Source: JBFIHF01 sp964411125 (GTDB lineage Bacteria > Myxococcota_A > Bradymonadia > Bradymonadales > Bradymonadaceae). Taken from it: a stretch of DNA of 31,818 nucleotides. This document shows positions 8,432-16,354 of this stretch, piece after piece; positions within the stretch are counted from its first letter, which is position 1, and each line of letters starts with the position of its first letter. The stretch covers positions 1-31,818 of the forward strand of contig CAYPJU010000078.1 of assembly GCA_964411125.1 (NCBI GenBank), read 5' to 3'. Made by a program: the position numbers and the translations under genes. A model generated the notes under the pieces. It saw only the letters and a list, made by a program, of their open reading frames with translations, was not told where the DNA came from and searched no databases.

Positions 8432-9129
8432 CTGAGCCGATTCCCGCTTCCGAAGTACCTTCCGACGTCGGTCGTAACGACCCCTGTCCCTGCGGAAGCG
8501 GAAAGAAATACAAGAAGTGCTGCATGCGTACTCACCGCGTGCAGAAAGAAGCGCAGAAGACGAGCCGAAAGCCGGAGCAGTTGATAGGCGAGCGGACGAA
8601 GCCGTGGCGCATGTACCGGCTGCTCGTGCAGATGCGCGAGAACAACATGCCGAACCTGTTCTGGGAGACGTCGCACGAGCTCGGTCCATGGCGCGCGAAG
8701 TATCCCTCGAAAGAGGCGTACTTCGAAGCGCTCGGAAACGGTACGGACAGCATGGTCGCGCGCGACGGCTACGAGCTTCTGCGGATCCGCCACGACGGAC
8801 CGGACGTGCTGCTCCTTCTGGGGCGTACCGGCGAGCAACATCGTGCGACGGTTTCTTGCGAGGTGGTCACCCTGCGGCGCAACGAGATCGATGCCGAGCG
8901 CAACCCTCGCCAGCCGACTCACTGGGGCTTCCGGATTTGGAACGTGGAGCGCCACGAGGCGGAGAAGCCCGAGGATGGCGAGGTGCGTTTCGAAGCGCTC
9001 GGCTACGAGTGGTCTCCGGAGTGGGAGCACGAAGAGCAGACCAACCTGAGCCCCGCCGGCCTGGCCGCCCCGCTGGCGACCGACGTCGTCGCCCCCTCGG
9101 ACGAAGAGCGAGCTGCCGAAGAGGAGTGA
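8428..9129 (+). CDS. SEC-C zinc-motif protein, function unknown
   Basis: The protein has 233 residues with a SEC-C zinc-binding motif near the N terminus, NDPCPCGSGKKYKKCC. Its four cysteines are Cys20, Cys22, Cys31 and Cys32. This motif occurs at the SecA C terminus, where it contacts SecB and ribosomes, and in many uncharacterised proteins, usually at one end. The remaining 200 residues have no motif I recognise; they are mixed charged sequence with VLLLLGRTGE and HWGFRIWNVER blocks and an acidic end. ATG 8428 is chosen because it overlaps the previous stop and sits after AGGGTCGCAGACG. A longer in-frame reading from 8353 would run deep into the TPR gene and is unlikely. The gene ends 9 bases before the convergent sulfatase-fold gene. 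Confidence 0.85.
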   Translation: MTEPIPASEVPSDVGRNDPCPCGSGKKYKKCCMRTHRVQKEAQKTSRKPEQLIGERTKPWRMYRLLVQMRENNMPNLFWETSHELGPWRAKYPSKEAYFEALGNGTDSMVARDGYELLRIRHDGPDVLLLLGRTGEQHRATVSCEVVTLRRNEIDAERNPRQPTHWGFRIWNVERHEAEKPEDGEVRFEALGYEWSPEWEHEEQTNLSPAGLAAPLATDVVAPSDEERAAEEE

Positions 9130-9138
9130 GGAGGGGGC

Positions 9139-11436
9139 TTACTCGGAGTCTTCCTCGTCGTCCTTCGACGCCGTCGTCATGGCGATGAAGTCGGGCGAGA
9201 GGTTGGATGCCGCACCGAACTTCTCTTTGCTCCATTCCTTGCGCAGCGGTCGGTAGACGGCGAACGCGTCGTGGAGCCATCGTTCCGCGAGCGGGTGCTT
9301 TCCGCTGACGTCCGTGAGTTCTTGCGGGTCGGCGCTCCGGTCGAACAGCTCGTAGGACCCTTTCTTCACGATCAACTTCCACTGCTGCATCTGCACGCCG
9401 TACCGGGTGGTGTAGTGGGTCGCGATCGCTGGCTCGGGGTAATCCCCGCGGACGCGATGAATGAGGGGGAGGAGGCTGCGGCCCTGCAGCTCGTCGTACT
9501 TCCGTTCGTTGCTCGTGGCGTGAACGAGCGTGGGGTAGATATCGAGGACGTCGACTCCCGCCTCGACCACCGTGCCGCCGGGGACGAGCGGCGGGTAGTA
9601 CACGATGAGGGGAACGTGAACGACCTGTTGGTGGACGCCGGAGCCGTGCCCCACCCCACCGTGTTCCCAGAAGTACTCGCCGTGGTCCGCGGTGACGACG
9701 ACCATCGTCTCGTCCCAGACCCCGAGGTCTTCGAGCCCCTGTCGGAGCTCCCCAAAGGCGCGATCGTTGTAGGTGATCTCGTTCTTGTAGAGCGCCTTGA
9801 TCCGCTGCTGCTCCCGTTCGGTCACGGACACCTTCTTGGTCGCGATCTCTCCCAGCGTCGTTCCGAGGAGAGAGCGTCGGAAGCGTCCGTCGTATTCGGG
9901 GTCGTCGTAGAGCCCGATCAGATCTTCGTGCATCCGGTATGTGACATGAGGGTCGATGGTGCCGAGATAGAGGAAGAACTTCTCGCCGGTACGGTCCTTC
10001 GTCCAATCGAGCCCGTGCTTCACCATTGCAGGAGCCGTGATCCCGTACCCCGAACGCAGATTGTTCCGGTACATGTCCCAGCCCTGCACGAAGCCCCACG
10101 GCTCGGAGACGTAGCCGTTCGAGATGAAGGCGTAGGTCTTGTAGCCGCCGTCCTTCATCGCCTCGGGGAGGAGATGGTGGAACGGTTTGAGGTGGCCGCG
10201 GGTCTTCACTCCGTGCTTGCTCGGAAACATGCCGCTGAAGAGGGAAGCGTGAGAGGCCTTCGACTCGTTGCCCTGCACGTAGGCGAGGGGGAACGAAGCC
10301 CCTTCGGCGGCGAGGCGCTGGAGGTTCGGCGCCCGGACGTCGGTCTCGAAGTGAATCGGCAGGTGGTCGGCGCGCAGCGTGTCGATCATCCAGAAGATGA
10401 TGTGTTTGGGCGGTTTGGCCTCTGGCACTTTGGGCTGCTCGCCGGCGAGGACGAGGTTCGCGCTCTCGACGACCGCCCCTTCGGTGCAGGTCTCCGACTT
10501 CGGGAGGATCTCGAACCGGTAGAGTTCTCGCTTCAGCTCGGGGTCGACCCAGGTTTCGCCGACGGGCAAATCCTTCTGCCCCGCGAGGGTCAGCTCTCCC
10601 CCTGATTCGGTGTACCAGCGGGCCTGCAGATCGCAGCCGTCAGGCCCCGCTACGTCGAGCTTCAGCCGAGAGTCGGGTAGAGCCCAGACGGTCCAGGCCG
10701 CGCCCCCGAGCACGGGACTCACGCGCAGGGCGTCCTGGGCTCGGGCGACATCGGCCGTCTCGAGGATCGACGTGGGGATGGCCTCTCCGAGCCGAACGAC
10801 CCCCAGCGCGCCGCCGGAGAGGTCCCCCTCGATACGGCCCATGGAGGCGAACTCGACCTCGACGGCGTTTTCGTGACGCATGGCGCTGGCGGGCACGGGC
10901 GTCTGGACGGTCTGCCATCCCGGCTCGACGGAGAGCGCTCCGAGCTTCTCGCCGTTCACGGTGAACGTGAGTTCGTTGGGGCGATCGAGCGGGTTGAAGA
11001 CGGTCGCCTCGAGAACCCCCGCGTCGGTGGTAGTCGAGGGAATCAAGAGCGAGCCCTTTCGCGACTTCCGCAGCGCGAGCCCCTTCCCGTCCGGAAGCTG
11101 GGTCCACTCGCGCCCGTGGTTCCCCGCCACGTAGCGCAACCCCGAGCGAGCCCCGAGCACCGCCGCCATCGCGCCGGGACCACCAGCCGTCCATTGCCGG
11201 CGGTGGGCGAGTGGTCGATTGGCGAGGAGGTCGTAGGCGACGTGGGTCGCCCCATCGATGATCGCCGGGTCTTTTGGTGGAGGCGGCGGCTCGGCGGGGG
11301 GAGCCGGCTCTTGCACGGCGGACGCGGTCTCTTTCGGCTCGTCCTGGGCCGAAGTCGCGGTCGTTTCTGGGGATTTGGAGTTACAGGCCGGAGCGAGTGC
11401 TCCGGCGAGCAGGAGTACACCGAGCGTATTCTTCAT
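9139..11436 (-). CDS. Lipoprotein with sulfatase/alkaline-phosphatase-fold domain
   Basis: This 765-residue protein starts with a lipoprotein signal (MKNTLGVLLLAGALAPAC, lipobox cysteine at residue 18), then a Pro/Glu-rich linker. Residues about 60-330 look like beta-sandwich sequence without a recognised family (for example ELTFTVNGEKLGALSVEPGW). The sulfatase domain starts near residue 345 with IIFWMIDTLRADHL (metal Asp352) and keeps the distal VVVTADHGEYFWEHGG metal motif. At the nucleophile position the sequence is S392-K-A-S-H396 where sulfatases have C/S-x-P/A-x-R, so modification to formylglycine is uncertain. Phosphatases and phosphotransferases share this fold, so 'sulfatase' names the fold only. 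ATG 11436 has GAAGG upstream; an upstream in-frame extension of 82 residues would bury the signal peptide and is rejected. It is probably anchored on the outer side of a membrane. Confidence 0.88.
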   Translation of the reverse strand: MKNTLGVLLLAGALAPACNSKSPETTATSAQDEPKETASAVQEPAPPAEPPPPPKDPAIIDGATHVAYDLLANRPLAHRRQWTAGGPGAMAAVLGARSGLRYVAGNHGREWTQLPDGKGLALRKSRKGSLLIPSTTTDAGVLEATVFNPLDRPNELTFTVNGEKLGALSVEPGWQTVQTPVPASAMRHENAVEVEFASMGRIEGDLSGGALGVVRLGEAIPTSILETADVARAQDALRVSPVLGGAAWTVWALPDSRLKLDVAGPDGCDLQARWYTESGGELTLAGQKDLPVGETWVDPELKRELYRFEILPKSETCTEGAVVESANLVLAGEQPKVPEAKPPKHIIFWMIDTLRADHLPIHFETDVRAPNLQRLAAEGASFPLAYVQGNESKASHASLFSGMFPSKHGVKTRGHLKPFHHLLPEAMKDGGYKTYAFISNGYVSEPWGFVQGWDMYRNNLRSGYGITAPAMVKHGLDWTKDRTGEKFFLYLGTIDPHVTYRMHEDLIGLYDDPEYDGRFRRSLLGTTLGEIATKKVSVTEREQQRIKALYKNEITYNDRAFGELRQGLEDLGVWDETMVVVTADHGEYFWEHGGVGHGSGVHQQVVHVPLIVYYPPLVPGGTVVEAGVDVLDIYPTLVHATSNERKYDELQGRSLLPLIHRVRGDYPEPAIATHYTTRYGVQMQQWKLIVKKGSYELFDRSADPQELTDVSGKHPLAERWLHDAFAVYRPLRKEWSKEKFGAASNLSPDFIAMTTASKDDEEDSE

Positions 11437-11569
11437 CGCAAACCTTCGCGTTGTGCCGCACCGTCCATGGTGTGGAAGTCGATGCGATGAATGTCCCCCA
11501 GGATCGCGCGCTTGTCCACTGTTTCCGGGAATTTGCGCTGCCAAGACGCTCTGGTCGGGGGACACCCAC

Positions 11570-11597
11570 AAAAAAAAGGCCGAGCATCCGCTCGGCC
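11570..11597 (-). terminator. Intrinsic terminator after the propeller-like lipoprotein gene
   Basis: On the minus strand the RNA forms a perfect 7-base stem GGCCGAG / CTCGGCC with loop CGGATG, followed by eight U. It begins 22 bases after the stop at 11619. It separates this gene from the sulfatase-fold lipoprotein gene, which should therefore have its own promoter in 11437-11569; I could not identify one with confidence. Confidence 0.9.
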
Positions 11598-11618
11598 TCT
11601 CTCGGTCCCGGGGCGTCG

Positions 11619-13244
11619 TCAGGGATGGGGATGCATCTGGATCGTCTTCACGACGTCCAGCTCGCGGTGCTGGCCAATCCACTCATGGTCTTCACCATTG
11701 CGAAGGACGCTCCAGACGTCGACGTTGGACTGCGCGAGGCTGGGGTCGGCGACGTTGGGGTTCGTGCCGATGAACGCGAGCACGTTACCCCCCGGCGAGA
11801 GCGTCGCTCGCTCGATGTACGGATTGCAGTTCGTGATGTCGACGGCCTGCTCCGCTTCGCTCCAGCACTTGTCGGGATCGAAGGGCTCGGTCCCCATGCC
11901 GTAGGCGACCCGGACCTCGTCCGACGTCGGCGAGAGGCTCAGGATGTCAGTCACCTCCGTGTCCTGGTCCCCGCAGTTTCGGGCGGCGACGAAGTAGAGG
12001 TCTCCGCCCGGCGTGAAGGACAGCGGACTCCGAACCGACGTGTACTTCAGGTCGTCGTTGTTCTCGGTGAGGGCGCACCCGGTCTCGCCCTCCTGCATCT
12101 GATCGGCAGGGAGCCCGAGGACCACACGGCGCGGAACGCAGACGGCCTCGTCTACAGCGTCTTCTGCGGGGATGTCGCAGCGGTGCACGGGGCCGCAGGA
12201 GGAATCTGCGCTGCACGGGCCGCCGAGATTGGCGAGACTTTCCTCGTCGAGCCCGAAGAAGTGGACGACGACCTCGATGCGGCTGCATCGGCCGAATCGC
12301 CCGCAACGCTGCCCGGCTTCGGTGCACTGGTCGCCGGTGTCGCACTTGTTGTAGTCCATCGGCGCCTTCTGCGTGACGAGCGCCATGTATTTTCCGTCGG
12401 GCGAGAACGCCGTGGGGATGTTCCCCCCGAAGTACGAACCGGAGGTCTGCTGGTAATTGGTGCTGTCGATGGTGAACGCGGGATCCCCCGACACTTCGGT
12501 ACCGAGGTCGGCGACGAGAACGTCCATCGTCTGGAGCGTCGCGCGATAGACCACGGCCTTTTCGGAGACGGGATCGATGGCCCAATCACCTTCGGTCGCG
12601 ACCACGTCGCCGATGATCCCGACGAGCGTCTCGGGTCCGCCGGCGAGGGGTTTGTAGAACGCCTTGTTTTCGCCGGCATCCTCCCGAACGTAGGTGACGA
12701 TGTTCCCGACGACCTCGACGCGACGGACCGCCTCCACAGCCGGAGTCGGCGTCGCGGTGACGGTGAAGTCGCTCTCCATGGGTGCGGTCAGGATGTCGAA
12801 GGCGGGCCCGTTGGCACGCGCGGTGACAAAGGTCGCGAGGTCGTCCGAAACCCAGCATCCGAGTCGGCAGTCGACGTTGTCGGGGCTGACCTTGGTATGC
12901 TCGCCGGTGACCGAGTCGTAGAGCCACATCGTCCGGGCACCGTTGCCGTCGTCGAGGATGTAGCTGAGCACGTAGTCTTCGTCTTCGACGGTGCCGTTGT
13001 TTTCCCCGTTGTTGTCGCCGCCATCGGGGGCGCCGTTGTTGGGCCCCCCATCTCCGCCGCCACCCATGTCCGGATCGATCGCACGAAGAACGCACAGCGA
13101 GTCACGGCAGGCGAGGTCGGATTCGCAGTCGGCATCGACCGTACAAGCGTCTCCTTCACCCCCCTTGGGGTCTTCCTCGGGCTTCGAACAACCGGTAGCG
13201 ATCAAAGCCCCGGCGATTCCCAACAACAACCATCGACGTACCAT
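11619..13244 (-). CDS. Cys-rich, beta-propeller-like lipoprotein
   Basis: This 541-residue lipoprotein has signal MVRRWLLLGIAGALIATGC with the lipobox Cys19. A Cys-rich segment follows (CTVDADCESDLACRDSLC), then a Gly/Asn/Asp low-complexity linker of about 30 residues typical of myxobacterial and bradymonad surface proteins. The body contains repeated TolB/WD40-like blade signatures, such as TAFSPDGKYMALVT, LSFTPGGDLYFVAA and ATLSPGGNVLAFIG. Two further Cys-rich inserts (CTEAGQRCGRFGRC and CSADSSCGPVHRC) sit in the middle. The function is unknown; surface binding or sensing is a guess from architecture. ATG 13244 follows GGAGAACC. Transcription ends at a strong terminator just downstream. Confidence 0.85.
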   Translation of the reverse strand: MVRRWLLLGIAGALIATGCSKPEEDPKGGEGDACTVDADCESDLACRDSLCVLRAIDPDMGGGGDGGPNNGAPDGGDNNGENNGTVEDEDYVLSYILDDGNGARTMWLYDSVTGEHTKVSPDNVDCRLGCWVSDDLATFVTARANGPAFDILTAPMESDFTVTATPTPAVEAVRRVEVVGNIVTYVREDAGENKAFYKPLAGGPETLVGIIGDVVATEGDWAIDPVSEKAVVYRATLQTMDVLVADLGTEVSGDPAFTIDSTNYQQTSGSYFGGNIPTAFSPDGKYMALVTQKAPMDYNKCDTGDQCTEAGQRCGRFGRCSRIEVVVHFFGLDEESLANLGGPCSADSSCGPVHRCDIPAEDAVDEAVCVPRRVVLGLPADQMQEGETGCALTENNDDLKYTSVRSPLSFTPGGDLYFVAARNCGDQDTEVTDILSLSPTSDEVRVAYGMGTEPFDPDKCWSEAEQAVDITNCNPYIERATLSPGGNVLAFIGTNPNVADPSLAQSNVDVWSVLRNGEDHEWIGQHRELDVVKTIQMHPHP

Positions 13245-13308
13245 CGGTTCTCCATCTTCTGCGGCGCATCGCTCATCGTGGATGCACCTTCGGCAAGAGA
13301 GCAATTAG

Positions 13309-13324
13309 CGAAACACCCGTTTCG
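13309..13324 (-). other. Perfect 6-base hairpin after the mazG stop
   Basis: CGAAAC / GTTTCG with a 4-base loop lies beyond the stop codon of the MazG gene on the minus strand, in an 82-base gap. There is no U-tract after it, so it is not a standard terminator. It may be an RNA-stabilising or regulatory element, or chance. Confidence 0.25.
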
Positions 13325-13326
13325 AA

Positions 13327-13710
13327 TCAAGGTTCGGCGCCGCCGCGTTTGACCTGTACCCAGACCGCCTCGAGCTCGTCGAGAGACATCTGGTGCGGGT
13401 TTCGCCCCGATCTAGCGACCTCGGCGAGCAGCGCCTCGAAACGACGTTCGAACTTCGAGGTCGCGGCGGCGAGCGCCTGGTCGGGGTCGATCCCGGACTT
13501 TCTCGCCACGTTGACGACCGCGAAGAGGAGGTCGCCGAGCTCCTCGCGCACCCTCCCCTGTCGGGCGATTTCGAGCCGAAGTTCGTCTATCTCCTCGGCG
13601 ACCTTGTCGAGCGCGCCGTCCGCGGAGTCCCAGTCGAAGCCGAGGGATGCGGCAGCCTCGCCGACGGCGAGTGCGCGGGCGAGCGTCGATTTCGAGTCGT
13701 CGAGATCCAA
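13327..13710 (-). CDS. Short single-domain MazG-type NTP pyrophosphohydrolase
   Basis: The product is 127 residues and matches a single MazG fold. It shows ALDKVAEEIDELRLEI with the EExxE metal motif, and VREELGDLLFAVVNVARKSG with the second ExxD pair, followed by PDQALAAATSKFERRF, which is the family's C-terminal helix. Typical MazG from E. coli is 263 residues with two such domains, so this resembles the catalytic C-terminal half. The enzyme class hydrolyses (d)NTPs to NMP and pyrophosphate in nucleotide-pool cleaning. The start is TTG 13710, fixed by a strong GGAGG seven bases upstream; a longer in-frame extension to 14133 would run through the divergent gene and has no MazG similarity. 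It is transcribed away from the TPR/zinc-ribbon gene. Confidence 0.85.
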   Translation of the reverse strand: MDLDDSKSTLARALAVGEAAASLGFDWDSADGALDKVAEEIDELRLEIARQGRVREELGDLLFAVVNVARKSGIDPDQALAAATSKFERRFEALLAEVARSGRNPHQMSLDELEAVWVQVKRGGAEP

Positions 13711-13757
13711 AGGGTACCTCCGGTGCGCCGAGCGTAGCGCAATTCTTCGGTGCCCTC

Positions 13758-13763
13758 TACAAT
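13758..13763 (+). promoter_or_regulatory. Candidate -10 box for the TPR/zinc-ribbon membrane operon
   Basis: TACAAT matches the -10 consensus at five of six positions and lies 32 bases before the GTG start at 13796. No convincing -35 is seen at 17 bases' spacing (TAGCGC at 13735-13740), so this remains a weak call. Confidence 0.25.
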
Positions 13764-13795
13764 GGGCGGGAACTGACTCCCTTCGGGACGTAGAC

Positions 13796-15763
13796 GTGCA
13801 CCGATTCGGCTTCCTCTTCGCCTGGTTGCTGGGGCTTTCTTGCCTTTTGACTGCAGGACCGGCCTCCGCCCAGCAGAACGCCTCGATGAACGAGATGCTC
13901 GAGAAGATCGAGCTGCAAGGCGCGCGTGCGGATCGTTCACCGGTTCCTGCGACGGAGCTGAACGCCGTGAACATGCAGGTCCATTGGCGCCTCTGGAAGC
14001 GGGTGTATGGCGAAGGGGACGGAGGTTCGGACGAGCTGACGGCGATGGCGCAGACGGGGCGAAGCGTGGGGTGGGTGAATCTGCCGACGCACGCGATGGC
14101 GGTGTCGACGTTGGCGCTGGGCGACGAGGACAAGAAGCGAGCGCGAGCGATGTTCGCAGGGGCGCAGCAAATGGCGCCCGATCTCCCTTATCCGTATCTG
14201 CTGGAGGCTGTGTGGCACTGGCAGAACGAACCTGGTGACGTCGGGTACTGGGGCCGTTCCATCATCGACGGCGTGACGGCAGGAGTGAAGTGGCCGGACA
14301 CGAACGTGCTGTGGCTGCTCAAGCTTCTGACCTACCTGCTGCTCGGCCTGGTCGCGGGGTCGGCGGTATTCGTCGTCGGGCAACTGCTCCGCAACTTCAC
14401 GGTCGCCGCCTACGACCTCGCGCGGATGCTGCCGCGGGGGTTTTCGAGTAACCAGACATCGGTCGTCCTGGTGGCCGTGATCGCGGTTCCTGGAATCGTC
14501 CTGAAGTCCCCGATCGTCTCCGTGCTTGTGCTCCTCGCCGTCACGGCGCTGGTGCAGCGCAACAACGAACGGGTCGTCTCGCTCTTCGTCTTCGGCCTCG
14601 TGGCGGCGCTGATGCCGATCAACACGTTTCTGGCGGAGCTCGCGTCCTATCCGGGTAGCCGAGCGCAGAAGCTGTTGCACGCTCAATACGTGACGTGCGA
14701 TGCGGCTTGTCTCGAGGAGCTGGATGCACTTGTGGAGGCGAACCCGGAGGACGCGACGATTCGATTCACTGCACTTCTGGGACATTTCCGCACCGGGACA
14801 CCCGAAGCGCTGGATCGCGTCGTCGAGGAAGCCGAGAGCACCGAGTGGGGCTCGAGCGTGGCCGGTTACGCGCACAACCTCGCCGGTGCAGCGCTGGTGG
14901 CCCGCGCGAAACCAAAAGAAGCACTCGAAGTATTGGAGCGAACCCGAAGCGAACTGCCGAGCTCCGCGGCGCCGCGGTTCAACCTGATGCGAGCGCACCA
15001 GATGCTCGACGACGGGGACGCCGCAGGTCGCGCCCTGCAGGAGGCATCGTCCCGGGACATCGACCAGGTGAACGAGCTGCTGAGCTACGACCGGCGGGAC
15101 GTCAACAGCTTCTTCGCCGCAGCAGCGCTGCCGCTCGCGAGCTTCTTCGAATACCATCTCGAGACAGCCGAGCCCTCCCGTGGCCCGGTCGAACCGGTGT
15201 GGAGCGTTCTGGCGGGCGAGAAGCTCACCCTCGAGGATCACGCCCACCTGCTGGGCGGCGCCGGGATCTTGTTGGTTTTCTTGGGGTTTTTCCTGGCGCG
15301 CCGGACCAGCACGCCCTGCCCCCGATGCGGTCAGGCGCGGGATCCGTCGGAGACGAACAAGACAGGGAACCACGTCTATTGCTACCCCTGTTACAGCACG
15401 TTCGTCACGGGGGCGACGATGGACTACGACTCGCGGATTCACAACGAGAAGGTGCTCGGACGCAGACTCGCTCAGCAGCGCCTGGGCCGTCGCCTGACCA
15501 CCGTGCTCGCGCCCGGGCTGGGGCACGTGTTCGCCGGTCATGCGGTCACGGGGTTCGCGATCGCGACGTCTCTCGCGTTTGCCGTCCTCATGCTGCTCGA
15601 ACCCCTCGGCCCCTTGCGGCCTTCACAGGAGATCGGATCGTTGAACTGGGCGGCCCAGGTCTGGATCGCATGGTTGATCTTGAGCGTGTTGATTCTGGTG
15701 GTCCTCAACGCCGTCGTCCGTGACATCCCACCCACGATCGTCAAAGAGCGAGCTCAACGATGA
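13796..15763 (+). CDS. Multi-pass membrane protein with TPR-like repeats and zinc ribbon
   Basis: This 655-residue protein has a Sec signal peptide (residues 1-25, ending GPASA). A helical segment follows, then three to four hydrophobic stretches at about residues 172-282, and helical TPR-like repeats at about 300-460 (including PKEALEVLERTRSELP). A further membrane segment lies near 481-502. A four-cysteine zinc ribbon starts with CPRCGQ at about 507 and ends with CYPCY near 530. A C-terminal region has two membrane segments and contains VLAPGLGHVFAGH, the Gly-rich pattern seen in TM2-like membrane proteins. I do not recognise a named family. The start is GTG 13796: the residues after it form the signal peptide and an upstream GGGACG is a weak ribosome site. 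Its stop overlaps the next start by four bases (ATGA at 15760). Confidence 0.8.
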   Translation: MHRFGFLFAWLLGLSCLLTAGPASAQQNASMNEMLEKIELQGARADRSPVPATELNAVNMQVHWRLWKRVYGEGDGGSDELTAMAQTGRSVGWVNLPTHAMAVSTLALGDEDKKRARAMFAGAQQMAPDLPYPYLLEAVWHWQNEPGDVGYWGRSIIDGVTAGVKWPDTNVLWLLKLLTYLLLGLVAGSAVFVVGQLLRNFTVAAYDLARMLPRGFSSNQTSVVLVAVIAVPGIVLKSPIVSVLVLLAVTALVQRNNERVVSLFVFGLVAALMPINTFLAELASYPGSRAQKLLHAQYVTCDAACLEELDALVEANPEDATIRFTALLGHFRTGTPEALDRVVEEAESTEWGSSVAGYAHNLAGAALVARAKPKEALEVLERTRSELPSSAAPRFNLMRAHQMLDDGDAAGRALQEASSRDIDQVNELLSYDRRDVNSFFAAAALPLASFFEYHLETAEPSRGPVEPVWSVLAGEKLTLEDHAHLLGGAGILLVFLGFFLARRTSTPCPRCGQARDPSETNKTGNHVYCYPCYSTFVTGATMDYDSRIHNEKVLGRRLAQQRLGRRLTTVLAPGLGHVFAGHAVTGFAIATSLAFAVLMLLEPLGPLRPSQEIGSLNWAAQVWIAWLILSVLILVVLNAVVRDIPPTIVKERAQR

Positions 15764-16350
15764 GGCGGAAGAAAGGGAGAGTCCAGCCGCGCGGTCCGAT
15801 CGAAGTCCCCGACGACATTCTGGGAGACTCTGGAGACGACTTCTCCTCGCAGGTCCTCGACACGGCCGACTACCATCAGGGGAGCAGTGGTATGGGGGCG
15901 GTGGTGGTGAACCATCTCGTGACGGCCATGCTGATCGCGATGGGCCTCGCGCTCGGGGTCTGGGGATATCTGACCTTCAAGAACGCCGAGGCAGGCACCC
16001 TGGTCCGGCCGGGGGATCGCCCGTTCGAACGAGAGGCGGTCGAAGCTCAGCTTCAGCGGATCGATTTCGCGGTGCAAACCTACCACGTGCTGTACGGAGA
16101 TTTCCCCAAAGATGCCAACTCTCTAGTCGAGGAAGGGCTCCTTGAGCCCGACGATCTCCGGTATCCCCCGGGCCCGGTCTTCGTGGACTACGAGAAGAGC
16201 GGAGACGTTTACGAGCTCGTCGTTCAACGGCCGGCCACGGAAGACGAGAACTCCGGATCCGAAGGCTCGGCGGCGACGGACGAGGGTACGGGGACGAACG
16301 GGGGCGCGACCGGCACCTCCGAAGACAAGAAAGACGACGAGGCGGAGTAA
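15760..16350 (+). CDS. Single-pass membrane protein with GspG-like periplasmic segment
   Basis: The product is 196 residues: a basic then acidic N-terminal segment of about 48 residues, one membrane helix at about 50-71 (HLVTAMLIAMGLALGVWGYL), and a C-terminal part. That part, QLQRIDFAVQTYHVLYGDFP with a following SLVEEGLLEPDDLRYPPG, recalls the C-terminal fold of type II secretion major pseudopilin GspG. Unlike a pseudopilin there is no N-terminal prepilin cleavage site, so the resemblance is only to the soluble half. The end is a low-complexity Ser/Gly/Thr/Asp/Glu tail. It is translationally coupled to the TPR/zinc-ribbon gene upstream, and phoH begins 4 bases after its stop. Confidence 0.75.
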   Translation: MRRKKGRVQPRGPIEVPDDILGDSGDDFSSQVLDTADYHQGSSGMGAVVVNHLVTAMLIAMGLALGVWGYLTFKNAEAGTLVRPGDRPFEREAVEAQLQRIDFAVQTYHVLYGDFPKDANSLVEEGLLEPDDLRYPPGPVFVDYEKSGDVYELVVQRPATEDENSGSEGSAATDEGTGTNGGATGTSEDKKDDEAE

Positions 16351-16354
16351 CCGT

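Noticed and set aside
6362..8689. A 775-codon minus-strand open frame across glyA and the TPR gene
   Set aside because: It is antisense to well supported genes and has no recognisable protein motifs.
11437..11569. Possible sigma-54 promoter before the sulfatase-fold gene
   Set aside because: A TTGGCA-like piece is present on the minus strand, but the -12 GC element is not at the right spacing.
11437..11682. 82-residue N-terminal extension of the sulfatase-fold gene
   Set aside because: It would put the lipobox signal inside the protein and crosses the upstream terminator.
11274..13352. A 692-codon plus-strand open frame
   Set aside because: It lies opposite two lipoproteins with clear lipoboxes and crosses a minus-strand terminator.
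13711..14133. N-terminal extension of the MazG frame
   Set aside because: The extension overlaps the signal peptide region of the divergent gene and lacks MazG similarity; the TTG at 13710 has an optimal ribosome site.
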